DNA of 64,000 nt from Azospirillum sp. (lineage in GTDB: Bacteria > Pseudomonadota > Alphaproteobacteria > Azospirillales > Azospirillaceae): the NCBI GenBank assembly GCA_027486405.1, contig JAIXPD010000043.1, forward strand, positions 47,290-111,289, written 5' to 3'. The position numbers and the translations under genes are program-made. Shown one piece after another: positions 42,380 through 50,527 of this stretch (its first letter is position 1; every line of letters begins with the position of its first letter). The notes under the pieces were generated by a model, which saw only the letters and a program-made list of their open reading frames with translations, ran no database searches and was not told where the DNA came from.

Positions 42380-43791
42380 CAGGCGGCCTCGCGCGCGCCG
42401 ACACGGTGGTGGGGGCCGAGATGGATGCGGCCGGATTCGTTCTCCACCGTCCAGGGGCGGCGGACGCCACCCAGCGCCTCGGCGGCGGCCAACCCGGCCT
42501 GCGCCCCGTCCTCGTGGAAACCGGCGCCGAAATAGGACCCGGCGAACCAGGTGTTGCGCTGGCCTTGCAGGCTCCAGAGCTGCTTTTGCGCGTCCAGGGC
42601 CGCCATGCCGAAAATCGGGTGGTCGTAGAGGAAGCTGCGCAGGATGCGCCCCTCGCCCGGCGGGTGGATGGGGTTGAGCGTGACGAACAGGTCGTGTTCG
42701 GGCGGCAGGAAGCCTTGCAGCCGGTTCATCCAATAGGTGACGCAAACGGCGTTGTTGGCCTGGGCGTTGCTGCCCTGGCCGTTGCTGCCCTGGTCGGCCC
42801 GTTGCGACAGGTAATTCCAACTGGACCACACCGACCGGCGGCGCGGCATCAGCGACGGGTCGTCGTGCAGGATGGCGAGGTTGCGTTCGTAGGCGAAGGC
42901 CCCGAGCAGGCGGCGTTCCTTTGCGCTGGGGTCGTCGAGCAGGGCCAGCGCCTGATCGGCGTGGGTGGCGATGACGACATGGTCGAACTCGTGCAGCGCG
43001 CCGCGCCGGTCACGGATGCGCACCCGGCCATCCTCGCGGCTGATCGATTCGACGGCGCTGTTCAGGCGCAGGGCGTCGGGCATGTCGGCCAGGATGCGGC
43101 CGACATAGGCGCGGCTGCCGCCCTCCACCGTGCGCCAGACCGGGCGGTCGGTGATCTTCAGCAGCCCATGGTTTTCGCAGAAGCGGACGAAGGCGGCGGC
43201 GGGGTGGTCGCGCATCGAGTCCGCCGGGGTGGACCAGATGGCGGCGGCCATCGGCAACAGATGGTCACGGACGAAGGCGTCGGAATAGCCGCCCTGGTCC
43301 AGCAGCTCGCCCAGCGTCAAACGGTCGGCCCCCGCGCCGTTCACCCGCGCCGGGGCCTCCTTGTAGAATCGCAGCAGGTCGCGCAGCATCCGCCAGAAGC
43401 GCGGGCGCAGCAGGTTGCGTTTCTGCGCGAACAGGGTTCCCAGCGAGGTTCCGGCGTATTCCAGCCGACCACGATCCATCGACACGGCAAAGCTCATGTC
43501 GGTGGGGCGGGTGGCGACGCCGAGGTGATCGAACAGCGCCACGAGGTTGGGGTAGCTGGGGGCGTTGTAGACGATGAAACCAGTGTCCACCGGGCCGCTC
43601 AGGTCGGTGTCCACCGTGTTGGCGTGGCCGCCGGGCCGGTCCTCCTTTTCAAACAGGGTGACGCGGTGGGCCTTGGACAGCAGCCACGCCGCCGACAGCC
43701 CGGCGATGCCGGACCCGACGACAGCGACGGAGAGGGGGGCGGTGCCGGGGGTGGGCGCGGGGCGGAGCGGCAGGATGTCGGCGCTGGTCAT
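42379..43791 (-). CDS. FAD-dependent oxidoreductase (amine-oxidase-like), lipid operon
   Basis: 470 aa. FAD site VAVVGSGIAGLSAAWLLSKA, then VTLFEKEDRPGGHANTVDTD. Further: GPVDTGFIVYNAPSYPNLVA and FAGSYFGAGFHEDGAQAGLA (C-terminal flavin motif). This subgroup accompanies CFA/DUF1365 genes; I recall homologues that act on phospholipid acyl chains and that affect ChrR stability in Rhodobacter, not checked here. First gene of the five-gene operon, behind the promoter at 43839-43868. Confidence 0.88.
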   Translation of the reverse strand: MTSADILPLRPAPTPGTAPLSVAVVGSGIAGLSAAWLLSKAHRVTLFEKEDRPGGHANTVDTDLSGPVDTGFIVYNAPSYPNLVALFDHLGVATRPTDMSFAVSMDRGRLEYAGTSLGTLFAQKRNLLRPRFWRMLRDLLRFYKEAPARVNGAGADRLTLGELLDQGGYSDAFVRDHLLPMAAAIWSTPADSMRDHPAAAFVRFCENHGLLKITDRPVWRTVEGGSRAYVGRILADMPDALRLNSAVESISREDGRVRIRDRRGALHEFDHVVIATHADQALALLDDPSAKERRLLGAFAYERNLAILHDDPSLMPRRRSVWSSWNYLSQRADQGSNGQGSNAQANNAVCVTYWMNRLQGFLPPEHDLFVTLNPIHPPGEGRILRSFLYDHPIFGMAALDAQKQLWSLQGQRNTWFAGSYFGAGFHEDGAQAGLAAAEALGGVRRPWTVENESGRIHLGPHHRVGAREAA

Positions 43792-43838
43792 CGGCGGGCG
43801 TGTCCTGAACGGCGAGTGGTGGAGGGCGGTGACATGTC

Positions 43839-43868
43839 CGTTTACGCCGCTGTTTGACCGGCGGATCA
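43839..43868 (-). promoter_or_regulatory. ECF sigma-E (ChrR-type) promoter of the lipid operon
   Basis: Read on the minus strand: TGATCC (43868-43863), 18-bp spacer, TAAACG (43844-43839), 47 bp before the FAD gene ATG. Exactly the layout of the divergent rpoE promoter 58 bp away. Confidence 0.75.
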
Positions 43869-43926
43869 CCGACCGCGTTGTTTTTCCCCACCGAATGAAA
43901 AAATTGCGGGAACGGTGGCGGCGCGG

Positions 43927-43956
43927 TGATCCATTGCCGGGGCCGCCGCGTAAGGG
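43927..43956 (+). promoter_or_regulatory. ECF sigma-E (ChrR-type) promoter of the sigma factor gene
   Basis: TGATCC (43927-43932), 18-bp spacer, TAAGGG (43951-43956). It implies autoregulation of the sigma factor. The predicted transcript start falls at about 43962, on the first ATG of the gene. Confidence 0.75.
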
Positions 43957-43961
43957 AGGCT

Positions 43962-44564
43962 ATGCGTGGAATTGCCCCCTCCTCCTCGTTGCTGACGACC
44001 GGTGCGGCCCCCGACGACGGGGCCGACCCGATGTCGTGCGCGCTGGTCGCGGTGGCGCAGCGGGGCGACCGCGAGGCGTTCGCCCGATTGTTCGCCCATT
44101 TCGCCCCCCGCGTGAAATCCTACATGCTCAAGCTGGGCGCGCCGCCGCAGCGGGCGGAGGATTTGGCGCAGGACACGATGCTGGCGGTGTGGCGCAAGGC
44201 CGCGCTGTTCGACCCGGCGAAGGCCGAGGCGGCGACCTGGGTGTTCACCATCGCCCGCAACCTGCGCATCGACGGCCTGCGGCGCGAACGCCACCCGGAG
44301 GTGTCGGACGACGCGCTGGCCGAGCATGAGGATGACCGCCCGCGCGCCGATGCGCTGATGGACGGGGCGCAGCGGGCCACGCGGCTGCGCGGTGCCCTGC
44401 GCGATCTGACGCCGGAACAGGCGCAGGTCGTCCATCTGTCCTTTTTCGCCGATCTGGCGCACCCGGCGATTGCGGAGCGCCTGAATTTGCCCTTGGGCAC
44501 TGTGAAGTCACGCCTGCGTCTGGCCATGGGCAAGATCCGCAAGGCGTTGGGAGACGAGCCATGA
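43962..44564 (+). CDS. rpoE: ECF RNA polymerase sigma factor, ChrR-partner type
   Basis: 200 aa from 43962. Sigma region 2: LFAHFAPRVKSYMLKLGAPP, AEDLAQDTMLAVWRKAALFD, EAATWVFTIARNLRIDGLRR; region 4: LTPEQAQVVHLSFFADLAHP, then IAERLNLPLGTVKSRLRLAM. The match to Rhodobacter RpoE in these blocks is strong. The start is uncertain: GGGAGG is only 2 nt from 43962 and the promoter would put the transcript start there; MSCALVAV (44031) is the alternative. ATGA overlap with chrR. Confidence 0.9.
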   Translation: MRGIAPSSSLLTTGAAPDDGADPMSCALVAVAQRGDREAFARLFAHFAPRVKSYMLKLGAPPQRAEDLAQDTMLAVWRKAALFDPAKAEAATWVFTIARNLRIDGLRRERHPEVSDDALAEHEDDRPRADALMDGAQRATRLRGALRDLTPEQAQVVHLSFFADLAHPAIAERLNLPLGTVKSRLRLAMGKIRKALGDEP

Positions 44565-45265
44565 CCGAATCCGGCGAGATCAGCCCCTGGCCGTCCGGAC
44601 ATTGCACCGGACGCCACCCACACCACCACCCCAGCGACGCGTTGCTGGTCGGCTATGGCGCGGGGGGACTGGGCGAAGGGTTGTCGCTGGCGGTGGCGCT
44701 CCATCTCGCCGCCTGCCCCGATTGCCGCGCCGCGCTGGCCGACATCCAGGCGGTGGGCGGTGCCCTGCTCGACGAGCTGCCGCCCGAACCGTTGGAGCGT
44801 CTGACGCTGGCCGACACGCTGGCCCGGCTCGACCGCGAGGGCTGCGGCGCGCCGCCACGCCGCCGCTGCCCGCCGGAGGAGGCCGGGACGCCCGACCTGC
44901 TGCGCCCCTACATCGGGTCGCTGGCGACGGTCCCGTGGCAACGGCTGGCCCCCGGCGTGCGGCGGGCGGAGCTGCTGCCGCGCACCGCGCGCGGCGGCTG
45001 CGCGCAACTGCTGCGCATCGCGCCGGGCACGGCGTTGCCCCACCATGGCCATGGCGGCTTGGAATTGACGTTGGTGCTGGCGGGCAGTTTTTCCGACGAG
45101 TTGGGCCGCTATGTGGCGGGCGACATCGCCGAGGCCGATGGCGACGTGCGGCACCAGCCCATCGCCGACAGCCATGAAGAGTGCCTGTGCCTGATCGCCA
45201 CCGAAGCGCCGTTGCGCTTCACCGGCCTGATGGGGCGCTTGATGCAGCCCTTCATCGGCCTGTGA
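44561..45265 (+). CDS. chrR: ChrR-type zinc anti-sigma factor with cupin domain
   Basis: 234 aa. Zinc anti-sigma domain: His48, Cys52 and Cys55 in HLAACPDC, with a His cluster at 19-23 that may give the fourth ligand. The C-terminal cupin domain (about 130-215) has APGTALPHHGHGGLELTLVL, then SDELGRYVAGDIAEADGDVR. In Rhodobacter ChrR holds sigma-E inactive until singlet oxygen or organic peroxide triggers its loss. Its start overlaps the sigma factor stop, the normal arrangement. Confidence 0.93.
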   Translation: MTESGEISPWPSGHCTGRHPHHHPSDALLVGYGAGGLGEGLSLAVALHLAACPDCRAALADIQAVGGALLDELPPEPLERLTLADTLARLDREGCGAPPRRRCPPEEAGTPDLLRPYIGSLATVPWQRLAPGVRRAELLPRTARGGCAQLLRIAPGTALPHHGHGGLELTLVLAGSFSDELGRYVAGDIAEADGDVRHQPIADSHEECLCLIATEAPLRFTGLMGRLMQPFIGL

Positions 45266-45331
45266 CTCGTTTCAGACTCTGACTCGTTTCAGACTTTGAC
45301 CCGTTTCAGACTTTGACCCGTTTCAGACGGT
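45264..45331. repeat. four tandem 17-bp repeats after chrR
   Basis: Units GACTCGTTTCAGACTCT, GACTCGTTTCAGACTTT, GACCCGTTTCAGACTTT and GACCCGTTTCAGACGGT at 45264-45280, 45281-45297, 45298-45314 and 45315-45331. They begin inside the chrR stop codon and end 31 bp before the convergent thioesterase gene. No spacer structure, so not CRISPR. Confidence 0.9.
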
Positions 45332-45361
45332 GCCCCGCCGCGTTGGCCGCGCGGGCACCGG

Positions 45362-45847
45362 TCAGCCTTCGCAGCGGATTTGATAGAGTTCCATGGCGCT
45401 GCGGATGTCGTCCGGGATCGGCACGGAGGCGAAGCCGTCCAACGAGGTCGTGACCACGGTCAGGCTGCCCGACAGGCGGACCTGACCGCCCACCTCGCCG
45501 TTGATGCGCAGTTGCAGGGAACTGCGGCCCAGCCGTTCGATCAGCACGCCGAGGGTCAGCGTGTCGCCCATCCGGCTGGGGGCGAGGAAATCGCATTCGG
45601 CGTGAACGATGGGCAGCCCCAGCCGCCGTTCCAGGATCATGCTGGCGTAATCGATGTCCAGGCCCTGGGTGAACCAGTCTTCCACCGCGCCGTTGAACAT
45701 GTCGAAATAAACCGGGAAATAGACGATCCCGGCGGGGTCGCTGTGGGAAAAGCGAATGGGCCGCTGCACCCGGAAACAGCCCGGCGGCAAAGGCCGGCGG
45801 CAGGGATGGTCGTCGGGGCGGCGTGGCCGCTCGCTGGCGTCTTGCAT
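45362..45847 (-). CDS. hotdog-fold acyl-CoA thioesterase (4-hydroxybenzoyl-CoA thioesterase type)
   Basis: 161 aa. The catalytic motif FSHSDPAGIVYFPVYFDMFN, then VEDWFTQGLDIDY, is characteristic of the 4HBT group, with Asp in SDPAG as the acid residue. Then HAECDFLAPSRMGDTLTLGV. Start set at MQDASERP (45847); upstream open sequence has no similarity. Cytoplasmic. Substrate unknown, convergent with chrR. Confidence 0.87.
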   Translation of the reverse strand: MQDASERPRRPDDHPCRRPLPPGCFRVQRPIRFSHSDPAGIVYFPVYFDMFNGAVEDWFTQGLDIDYASMILERRLGLPIVHAECDFLAPSRMGDTLTLGVLIERLGRSSLQLRINGEVGGQVRLSGSLTVVTTSLDGFASVPIPDDIRSAMELYQIRCEG

Positions 45848-45977
45848 CTCGAACTCGATCCTTTTCTCCGCGACGGCACCCCATGATGTGGGCGTCCGGT
45901 CGGGCGGTGCCGTATAACAGTTGCGGCCCTGCCCAACAATCCGGGAAAAGCACCTTCCGTTCAACGACTTCCTGCAC

Positions 45978-46015
45978 CATCCGGGAATACCCGACACAAT
46001 CGGGTGTCCCGGATG
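45978..46015 (-). terminator. two-step hairpin after the outer-membrane protein gene
   Basis: CATCCGGG/CCCGGATG outside and CCCGA/TCGGG inside form one long interrupted stem, 22 bp after the stop of the barrel gene on the minus strand. There is no T tract. Confidence 0.5.
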
Positions 46016-46036
46016 TGGCGAAAATGCTGCACTGCG

Positions 46037-46720
46037 TCAGAAGGCGTAGCGCAGACCCAGCTTGATTTCGTGGGTGCGGACGTCGCCCTTGACCGGCGTG
46101 ACCGGGCCGTTGGTGGTGACGCCGCTGGTTTCGAAACGCCCGGCGTCGAGGTAGCGATAACCCAGATCGACCTTGATCGCCGGGGTCACGGCGTAGGCGG
46201 CACCCGCCGTCACGCTCCAGGCGAACCGGTTGGTGTTCTTGCCGTTTTCCTGGAACTCCGCCGCGCCGAACCGGTAGGTGATGCTGTTCAGCCGGTTGAA
46301 GGCGACGCCCGCCCCCGCGCCGACATAGGGGGTGAAGGCGGTCCCGGTGTCGATGTCGTAATAGGCGTTGGCCATCACGGTCCAGGTCTTCAGCCCGGCA
46401 TCGGCCTGCAAATCAAAGCCGCTGATCGATTCGCGCGACCGGATGGCAAGGCTGGGGCGGTAGCCTGCGGTCAGATCGACGCGCAGATTGTAGGGCAGTT
46501 GATAGCCAGCACCGATTTCGAAGACCGCCGACGAACGGAGGTTGCCGGAAAAGCCGTTGCCATCGGCCACGGTCCCGCCCGGCGACCGCGCGAAGGACCC
46601 GCCAAGGTCGGCGCGGACATAAACCCCCTGGCTTTCCGCCGCACCCGCCGAAGCGGTCGCCATCAGAAGGGCGCCCAGCGCCGCCGAAATGGCCGTGATC
46701 CGGCCCGCGTTCGTCGTCAT
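46037..46720 (-). CDS. outer-membrane beta-barrel protein (OmpW/Omp25-like)
   Basis: 227 aa. Signal peptide ending TASAGAAES (about 28). The strands alternate as in an eight-stranded barrel: GVYVRADLGGSFARS, VFEIGAGYQLPYNLRVDLTA, FTPYVGAGAGVAFNRLNS, AWSVTAGAAYAVTPAIKVDL and the final EIKLGLRYAF with C-terminal Phe needed for BAM assembly. Porin-like or adhesin-like role unknown. Single gene; a hairpin follows. Confidence 0.87.
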   Translation of the reverse strand: MTTNAGRITAISAALGALLMATASAGAAESQGVYVRADLGGSFARSPGGTVADGNGFSGNLRSSAVFEIGAGYQLPYNLRVDLTAGYRPSLAIRSRESISGFDLQADAGLKTWTVMANAYYDIDTGTAFTPYVGAGAGVAFNRLNSITYRFGAAEFQENGKNTNRFAWSVTAGAAYAVTPAIKVDLGYRYLDAGRFETSGVTTNGPVTPVKGDVRTHEIKLGLRYAF

Positions 46721-46856
46721 GACCCGTTTCTCTCTTGTCTGTCCCGCCGCCCGGCACCCGGTGGGGCGGGCGGACATTCGAGGGCCTTTTAGGGGAGGAT
46801 CATGACGTTTGCGCGATGATTGCGTTGCGGAAATTGGAAAGATTCGAAACGGCGCA

Positions 46857-46885
46857 ATTTCATCGGACTGACATGAAACCGTCAA
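46857..46885 (+). promoter_or_regulatory. candidate Pho box upstream of phoX
   Basis: Three 7-bp units at 11-bp steps: ATTTCAT (46857-46863), CTGACAT (46868-46874), CCGTCAA (46879-46885), against the PhoB consensus CTGTCAT-N4-CTGTCAC: 5, 6 and 5 of 7 matches. It lies 77-105 bp before the phosphatase start. Confidence 0.55.
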
Positions 46886-46961
46886 CAGAATCAGGCAGGT
46901 ACGGCGCAATCACCGCATCACTGCGCAACCCGTCCGGTTGCCCGCACCGAGGTATTGTTTC

Positions 46962-49061
46962 ATGACGACGCACGACACGCCGACCGACCTGCCGCAAGAC
47001 GCCGCCGACACCGACGCTTACGACCGGGCGTCGCTCGCCGCGCGCGGCGTCGATGAGAGCCAGACCTTCGCCCGCATCGCCGAACGCCATCTGGCCCGCC
47101 GCGCGCTGCTGAAGGGCATGGCCCTGACCGGGGCCGCCGCCGCCGTTCCCGCCACGCTGGCGGGTGTTTCGGGCGAGGCCAAGGCCGCCCCCGCCGCCCT
47201 GACCTTCCAGTCGTTGGCCGAGACCAAGGCCGACACCATCACCGTTCCGCCCGGCTACAAGGCGCAGGTGGTGATCCGGTGGGGCGACCCGCTGTTCCCC
47301 GGCATGGCCCCGTTCGACGTGGCCGCCCAGACCCCGGCGGAACAGGCGCGCCGCTTCGGCTTCAACAACGACATGGTGGCGCTGTTCCCGCTGCCCTATG
47401 GGGCGCAGCCGAAGCTGGGTGGCCGTTTCTCCCACCCGACCTATCTGATGGCGGTCAATCACGAATACGCCACCGGCATCGGCCAGTTCCCGGATTACCC
47501 GATCCCGGTCAGCCGTGACGCCACGCTCGCCCCGCGCACCCTGCCGACCCGCAACCATGTGGAAACGCAGATGGAATCGGTCGGCGTGTCGGTGGTCGAG
47601 ATCAACATGGTCAACGGCACCTGGGTGCCGAACGTCAATTCGGCCTACAACCGCCGCATCACCGCCACCACGCCGATGGACATCACCGGCCCGGCGCGCG
47701 GCGACACGCTGATGCAGACCCCGGCCGATCCGACCGGCGTGCTGGCCAAGGGGACCTTTGCCAACTGCGCGGGCGGCCTGACCCCGTGGGGCACCTATCT
47801 GACCTGCGAAGAGAACTGGGACGGCTACTTCAACAACCGCTCCGCCGTCACCGACGCGACGCTGAAGACGCTGCACGCCTCCTGGTCGTCGATGAACAAC
47901 GCCGCCACCCCGGCGACCTCCACCGACTTCACCCTGTTCTGGGAAGCGTATGATTCGCGCTTCGACCTGTCGAAGCCCGAAGGCGTCAAGGAGCCGTTCC
48001 GCTTCGGCTGGGTGGTGGAGATCGACCCCTACAGCCCCGGTGCCCGTCCGAAGAAGCGCACCGCCCTGGGCCGCTTCAAGCACGAGGCGGCGCAAACCGT
48101 CCTGAACGCGAGCAACCGTCTGGTCGTCTACACCGGCGACGACGAGCGCTTCCAGTACGCCTACAAATATGTGTCGAACGGCCGTTACAACGCCGCCAAC
48201 CGCGCGGCCAACGACAGCCTGCTGGACGATGGCGTGCTGTACGTCGCCAAGTTCAACGACAACGGGACCGGCACCTGGCTGCCGCTGGATTACGCCACGC
48301 TGAACCTGCTGTCGCCCGGCAAGTTCCGCAACCAGGCCGATGTTCTGATCCGCACCCGCGAGGCCGCCGCCGTCCTGGGGGCCACGCCGATGGACCGCCC
48401 GGAGGACATCGAGGCCCCGCGCGCCGCCAACTGGCAGGGCAACGGCAAAGTCTACATGGTGATGACCAACAACAGCAACCGCACGGCGACCGGGACCAAC
48501 GCGCCGAACGCGGCCAACCCGCGCGTCAACAACATCTCCGGTCACATCCTGGAAATCACCGAAGCCGACAACGACATGGCGGCGACCCGTTTCAGCTGGA
48601 CCATCTTCCTGCTGGCGGGCAACCCGTCGGCGGCGGCGGGCAGCAACACCAGCGTCGTCTGGAACGGCGTGCCGACCTTCCAGGGTCCGGCCTTTGGCGC
48701 GCCCGACAACATCGCCTTCGACAGCACCGGCAATCTGTTCATCGCCACCGACGGCACCGGCCCGACCACGCCCAACTGCAACGATCAGGTGCTGGTCACG
48801 TCCACGGCGGGCGGTTTCCCCCGTCAGGTCAAGCGCTTCCTGGTGGGGCCGGTGGAAAGCGAGATCTGCGGTCCGCTGCTGTCGCCCGACGACACCACCT
48901 TCTTCTGCGCCATCCAGCATCCGGGCGAGGACGGGGCCGTGGTGGACCGCTCGACGACCAACAGCAAGCTGCGCCGCACCAGCGCGTGGCCGACGGGCAG
49001 CATTCCCCGGTCGGCGGTGGTGGCGGTGCGCCGCACCGACGGCGGCCGCATCGGCAGCTGA
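46962..49061 (+). CDS. phoX: PhoX-type alkaline phosphatase (DUF839), Tat-exported
   Basis: 699 aa, full length. Twin-arginine signal: ARRALLKGMALTGAAAAVPA at about 51-70, with AxA cleavage near 77-83. The catalytic body: GFNNDMVALFPLPYGAQPK, MAVNHEYATGIGQFPD, CAGGLTPWGTYLTCEENWDG (the metal-binding CEE segment), LGRFKHEAAQT, GDDERFQYAYKYVSNGRY and FGAPDNIAFDSTGNLFIATD. PhoX is a Ca/Fe-dependent phosphomonoesterase in the periplasm. GAGG precedes the start; a candidate Pho box lies upstream and a strong terminator follows. Confidence 0.92.
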   Translation: MTTHDTPTDLPQDAADTDAYDRASLAARGVDESQTFARIAERHLARRALLKGMALTGAAAAVPATLAGVSGEAKAAPAALTFQSLAETKADTITVPPGYKAQVVIRWGDPLFPGMAPFDVAAQTPAEQARRFGFNNDMVALFPLPYGAQPKLGGRFSHPTYLMAVNHEYATGIGQFPDYPIPVSRDATLAPRTLPTRNHVETQMESVGVSVVEINMVNGTWVPNVNSAYNRRITATTPMDITGPARGDTLMQTPADPTGVLAKGTFANCAGGLTPWGTYLTCEENWDGYFNNRSAVTDATLKTLHASWSSMNNAATPATSTDFTLFWEAYDSRFDLSKPEGVKEPFRFGWVVEIDPYSPGARPKKRTALGRFKHEAAQTVLNASNRLVVYTGDDERFQYAYKYVSNGRYNAANRAANDSLLDDGVLYVAKFNDNGTGTWLPLDYATLNLLSPGKFRNQADVLIRTREAAAVLGATPMDRPEDIEAPRAANWQGNGKVYMVMTNNSNRTATGTNAPNAANPRVNNISGHILEITEADNDMAATRFSWTIFLLAGNPSAAAGSNTSVVWNGVPTFQGPAFGAPDNIAFDSTGNLFIATDGTGPTTPNCNDQVLVTSTAGGFPRQVKRFLVGPVESEICGPLLSPDDTTFFCAIQHPGEDGAVVDRSTTNSKLRRTSAWPTGSIPRSAVVAVRRTDGGRIGS

Positions 49062-49100
49062 CCCGGCGGCTCCCCCCTTCCACGCGGTTTGACACGGAAC

Positions 49101-49136
49101 GGCTCCGCCCCATGTGGGGGCGGAGCCTTTTCGTTT
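49101..49136 (+). terminator. rho-independent terminator of phoX
   Basis: GGCTCCGCCCC-ATGTG-GGGGCGGAGCC (stem 49101-49111 with 49117-49127), followed by TTTTCGTTT. Strong 11-bp stem 40 bp after the stop. Confidence 0.88.
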
Positions 49137-49195
49137 GGCTTGGCGGCGGCGCTTGCTATCGTGGCCGCCGCAAGCCTTGTGTGTGAGGAGACAGC

Positions 49196-50128
49196 ATGAC
49201 CCGGCCCAAGATCGCCGTCATCGGCAGCAGCATGACCGACCTCGTCGCCTATGTGTCCCGTGTGCCCGAGCGTGGCGAGACGGTCGAGGGCCTGTCCTTC
49301 AGCCAGGGCGGCGGCGGCAAGGGGGCCAACCAGGCGGTGGCCGCCGCCAGGCTGGGGGCCGAGGTGCTGTTCGTGGCCAAGCTGGGCGACGATGGATTCG
49401 GCGACACCACCATCGCCGCGCTGACCCGCGCCGGGGTGGACACCCGTCATGTCGGGCGCGTGCCTGGCGTGTCGAGCGGGGTGGCGACGATCCTGGTGGA
49501 GCCGTCGGGCGAAAACCGCATCGTCATCGCCAAGGGGGCCAACGACCATCTGCGCCCCGCCGATGTGGACGCGGCGGCGGCGGATCTGAAGGGCTGCGCC
49601 CTGATCGTCCTGCAATTGGAAGTGCCGCTGGAAACGGTCTATCACGCCATCGCCTTTGGCGTGGCGCACGGCGTGCCGGTGCTGCTGAACCCGGCCCCCG
49701 CCCGCACCGACCTTGATCCCGCCAAGCTGGCGGGGTTGCGCTTCTTCGTGCCGAACGAAACGGAGCTGGCGACGCTGACCGGCTGTCCGGTCAACAGCCC
49801 GTCCGACGCCGAGGCGGCGGCCCGCCTGCTGATCGCGCGCGGCGTGCGTTGCGTCATCGTCACGCTGGGCGCGCGCGGCGCGCTGCTGGTGACGGCGGAG
49901 TCCGCGACCCTGATCGACCCGGTGTCGGTCACGCCGGTCGACACCACCGGGGCGGGCGACGCCTTCATCGGCTCCTTCTCCCGCGTGTTCGCTGAGGGGG
50001 GCGACGTTCCGGCGGCCCTGCGGACGGCGGTGCGTTACGCCGCCGATTCGATCACCAAGCGCGGCGCGCAGGCGGCCTACGCCACGGCGGACGAGTTCGC
50101 CGCCTTCCTCGCCCGCGTCGGGGCGTAA
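49196..50128 (+). CDS. rbsK: ribokinase
   Basis: 310 aa, PfkB family. The N-terminal GSSMTDLVAYVSRVPERGET then GGGGKGANQAVAAARLGAEV, the sugar site, and the C-terminal PVDTTGAGDAFIGSFSRVFA with catalytic Asp in GAGD; VPNETELATLTG mid-protein. Phosphorylates ribose at O5. The start follows GAGGAG. No ribose transporter or regulator is beside it; the DOPA-dioxygenase-like gene follows by 5 bp. Confidence 0.92.
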   Translation: MTRPKIAVIGSSMTDLVAYVSRVPERGETVEGLSFSQGGGGKGANQAVAAARLGAEVLFVAKLGDDGFGDTTIAALTRAGVDTRHVGRVPGVSSGVATILVEPSGENRIVIAKGANDHLRPADVDAAAADLKGCALIVLQLEVPLETVYHAIAFGVAHGVPVLLNPAPARTDLDPAKLAGLRFFVPNETELATLTGCPVNSPSDAEAAARLLIARGVRCVIVTLGARGALLVTAESATLIDPVSVTPVDTTGAGDAFIGSFSRVFAEGGDVPAALRTAVRYAADSITKRGAQAAYATADEFAAFLARVGA

Positions 50129-50133
50129 GGGCG

Positions 50134-50502
50134 ATGAACGCGGCGGAGACGATGGGGGATCGGGTGGCCACGATCACCGAATACCACGCCCACGTCTATT
50201 ACCACCCCGAGACGAAGGCCGAGGCCGCCGCCCTGCGCGCGGCGCTGGGCGCGCGCTTTCCGGTGCGGCTGGGGCGCTGGCACGACGCGTTGGTCGGCCC
50301 GCACACCCAGAGCATGTATCAGGTTGCCTTCGCGGTGGAGGCGTTCGCCCAGGTGATGCCCTGGCTGATGCTGCACCGGGGCGGTCTGGACGTGCTGGTC
50401 CATCCGATGACCGGCGACGAGCTGGCCGACCACACCGCGCACGCCGCGTGGCTGGGCCAACGCCTGCCCCTGCGGCTGGAGGCGTTGGCACCTGACCGAT
50501 GA
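50134..50502 (+). CDS. DOPA 4,5-dioxygenase family protein
   Basis: 122 aa, the family length. Motifs: ITEYHAHVYYHPETKAEAAA, FPVRLGRWHDALVGPHTQSM, LMLHRGGLDVLVHPMTGDEL and DHTAHAAWLGQRLPL. Conserved His residues (HAHVYYH, GPHTQS, VHPM) would hold iron. Fungal members open L-DOPA; bacterial ones are of unknown use. Five bp after rbsK, so co-transcribed. Confidence 0.85.
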   Translation: MNAAETMGDRVATITEYHAHVYYHPETKAEAAALRAALGARFPVRLGRWHDALVGPHTQSMYQVAFAVEAFAQVMPWLMLHRGGLDVLVHPMTGDELADHTAHAAWLGQRLPLRLEALAPDR

Positions 50503-50527
50503 TGATGGGCTGGCGGTGGTGGGCGTT

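Noticed and set aside
45264..45331. CRISPR array
   Set aside because: The 17-bp units abut without spacers and no cas genes are present.
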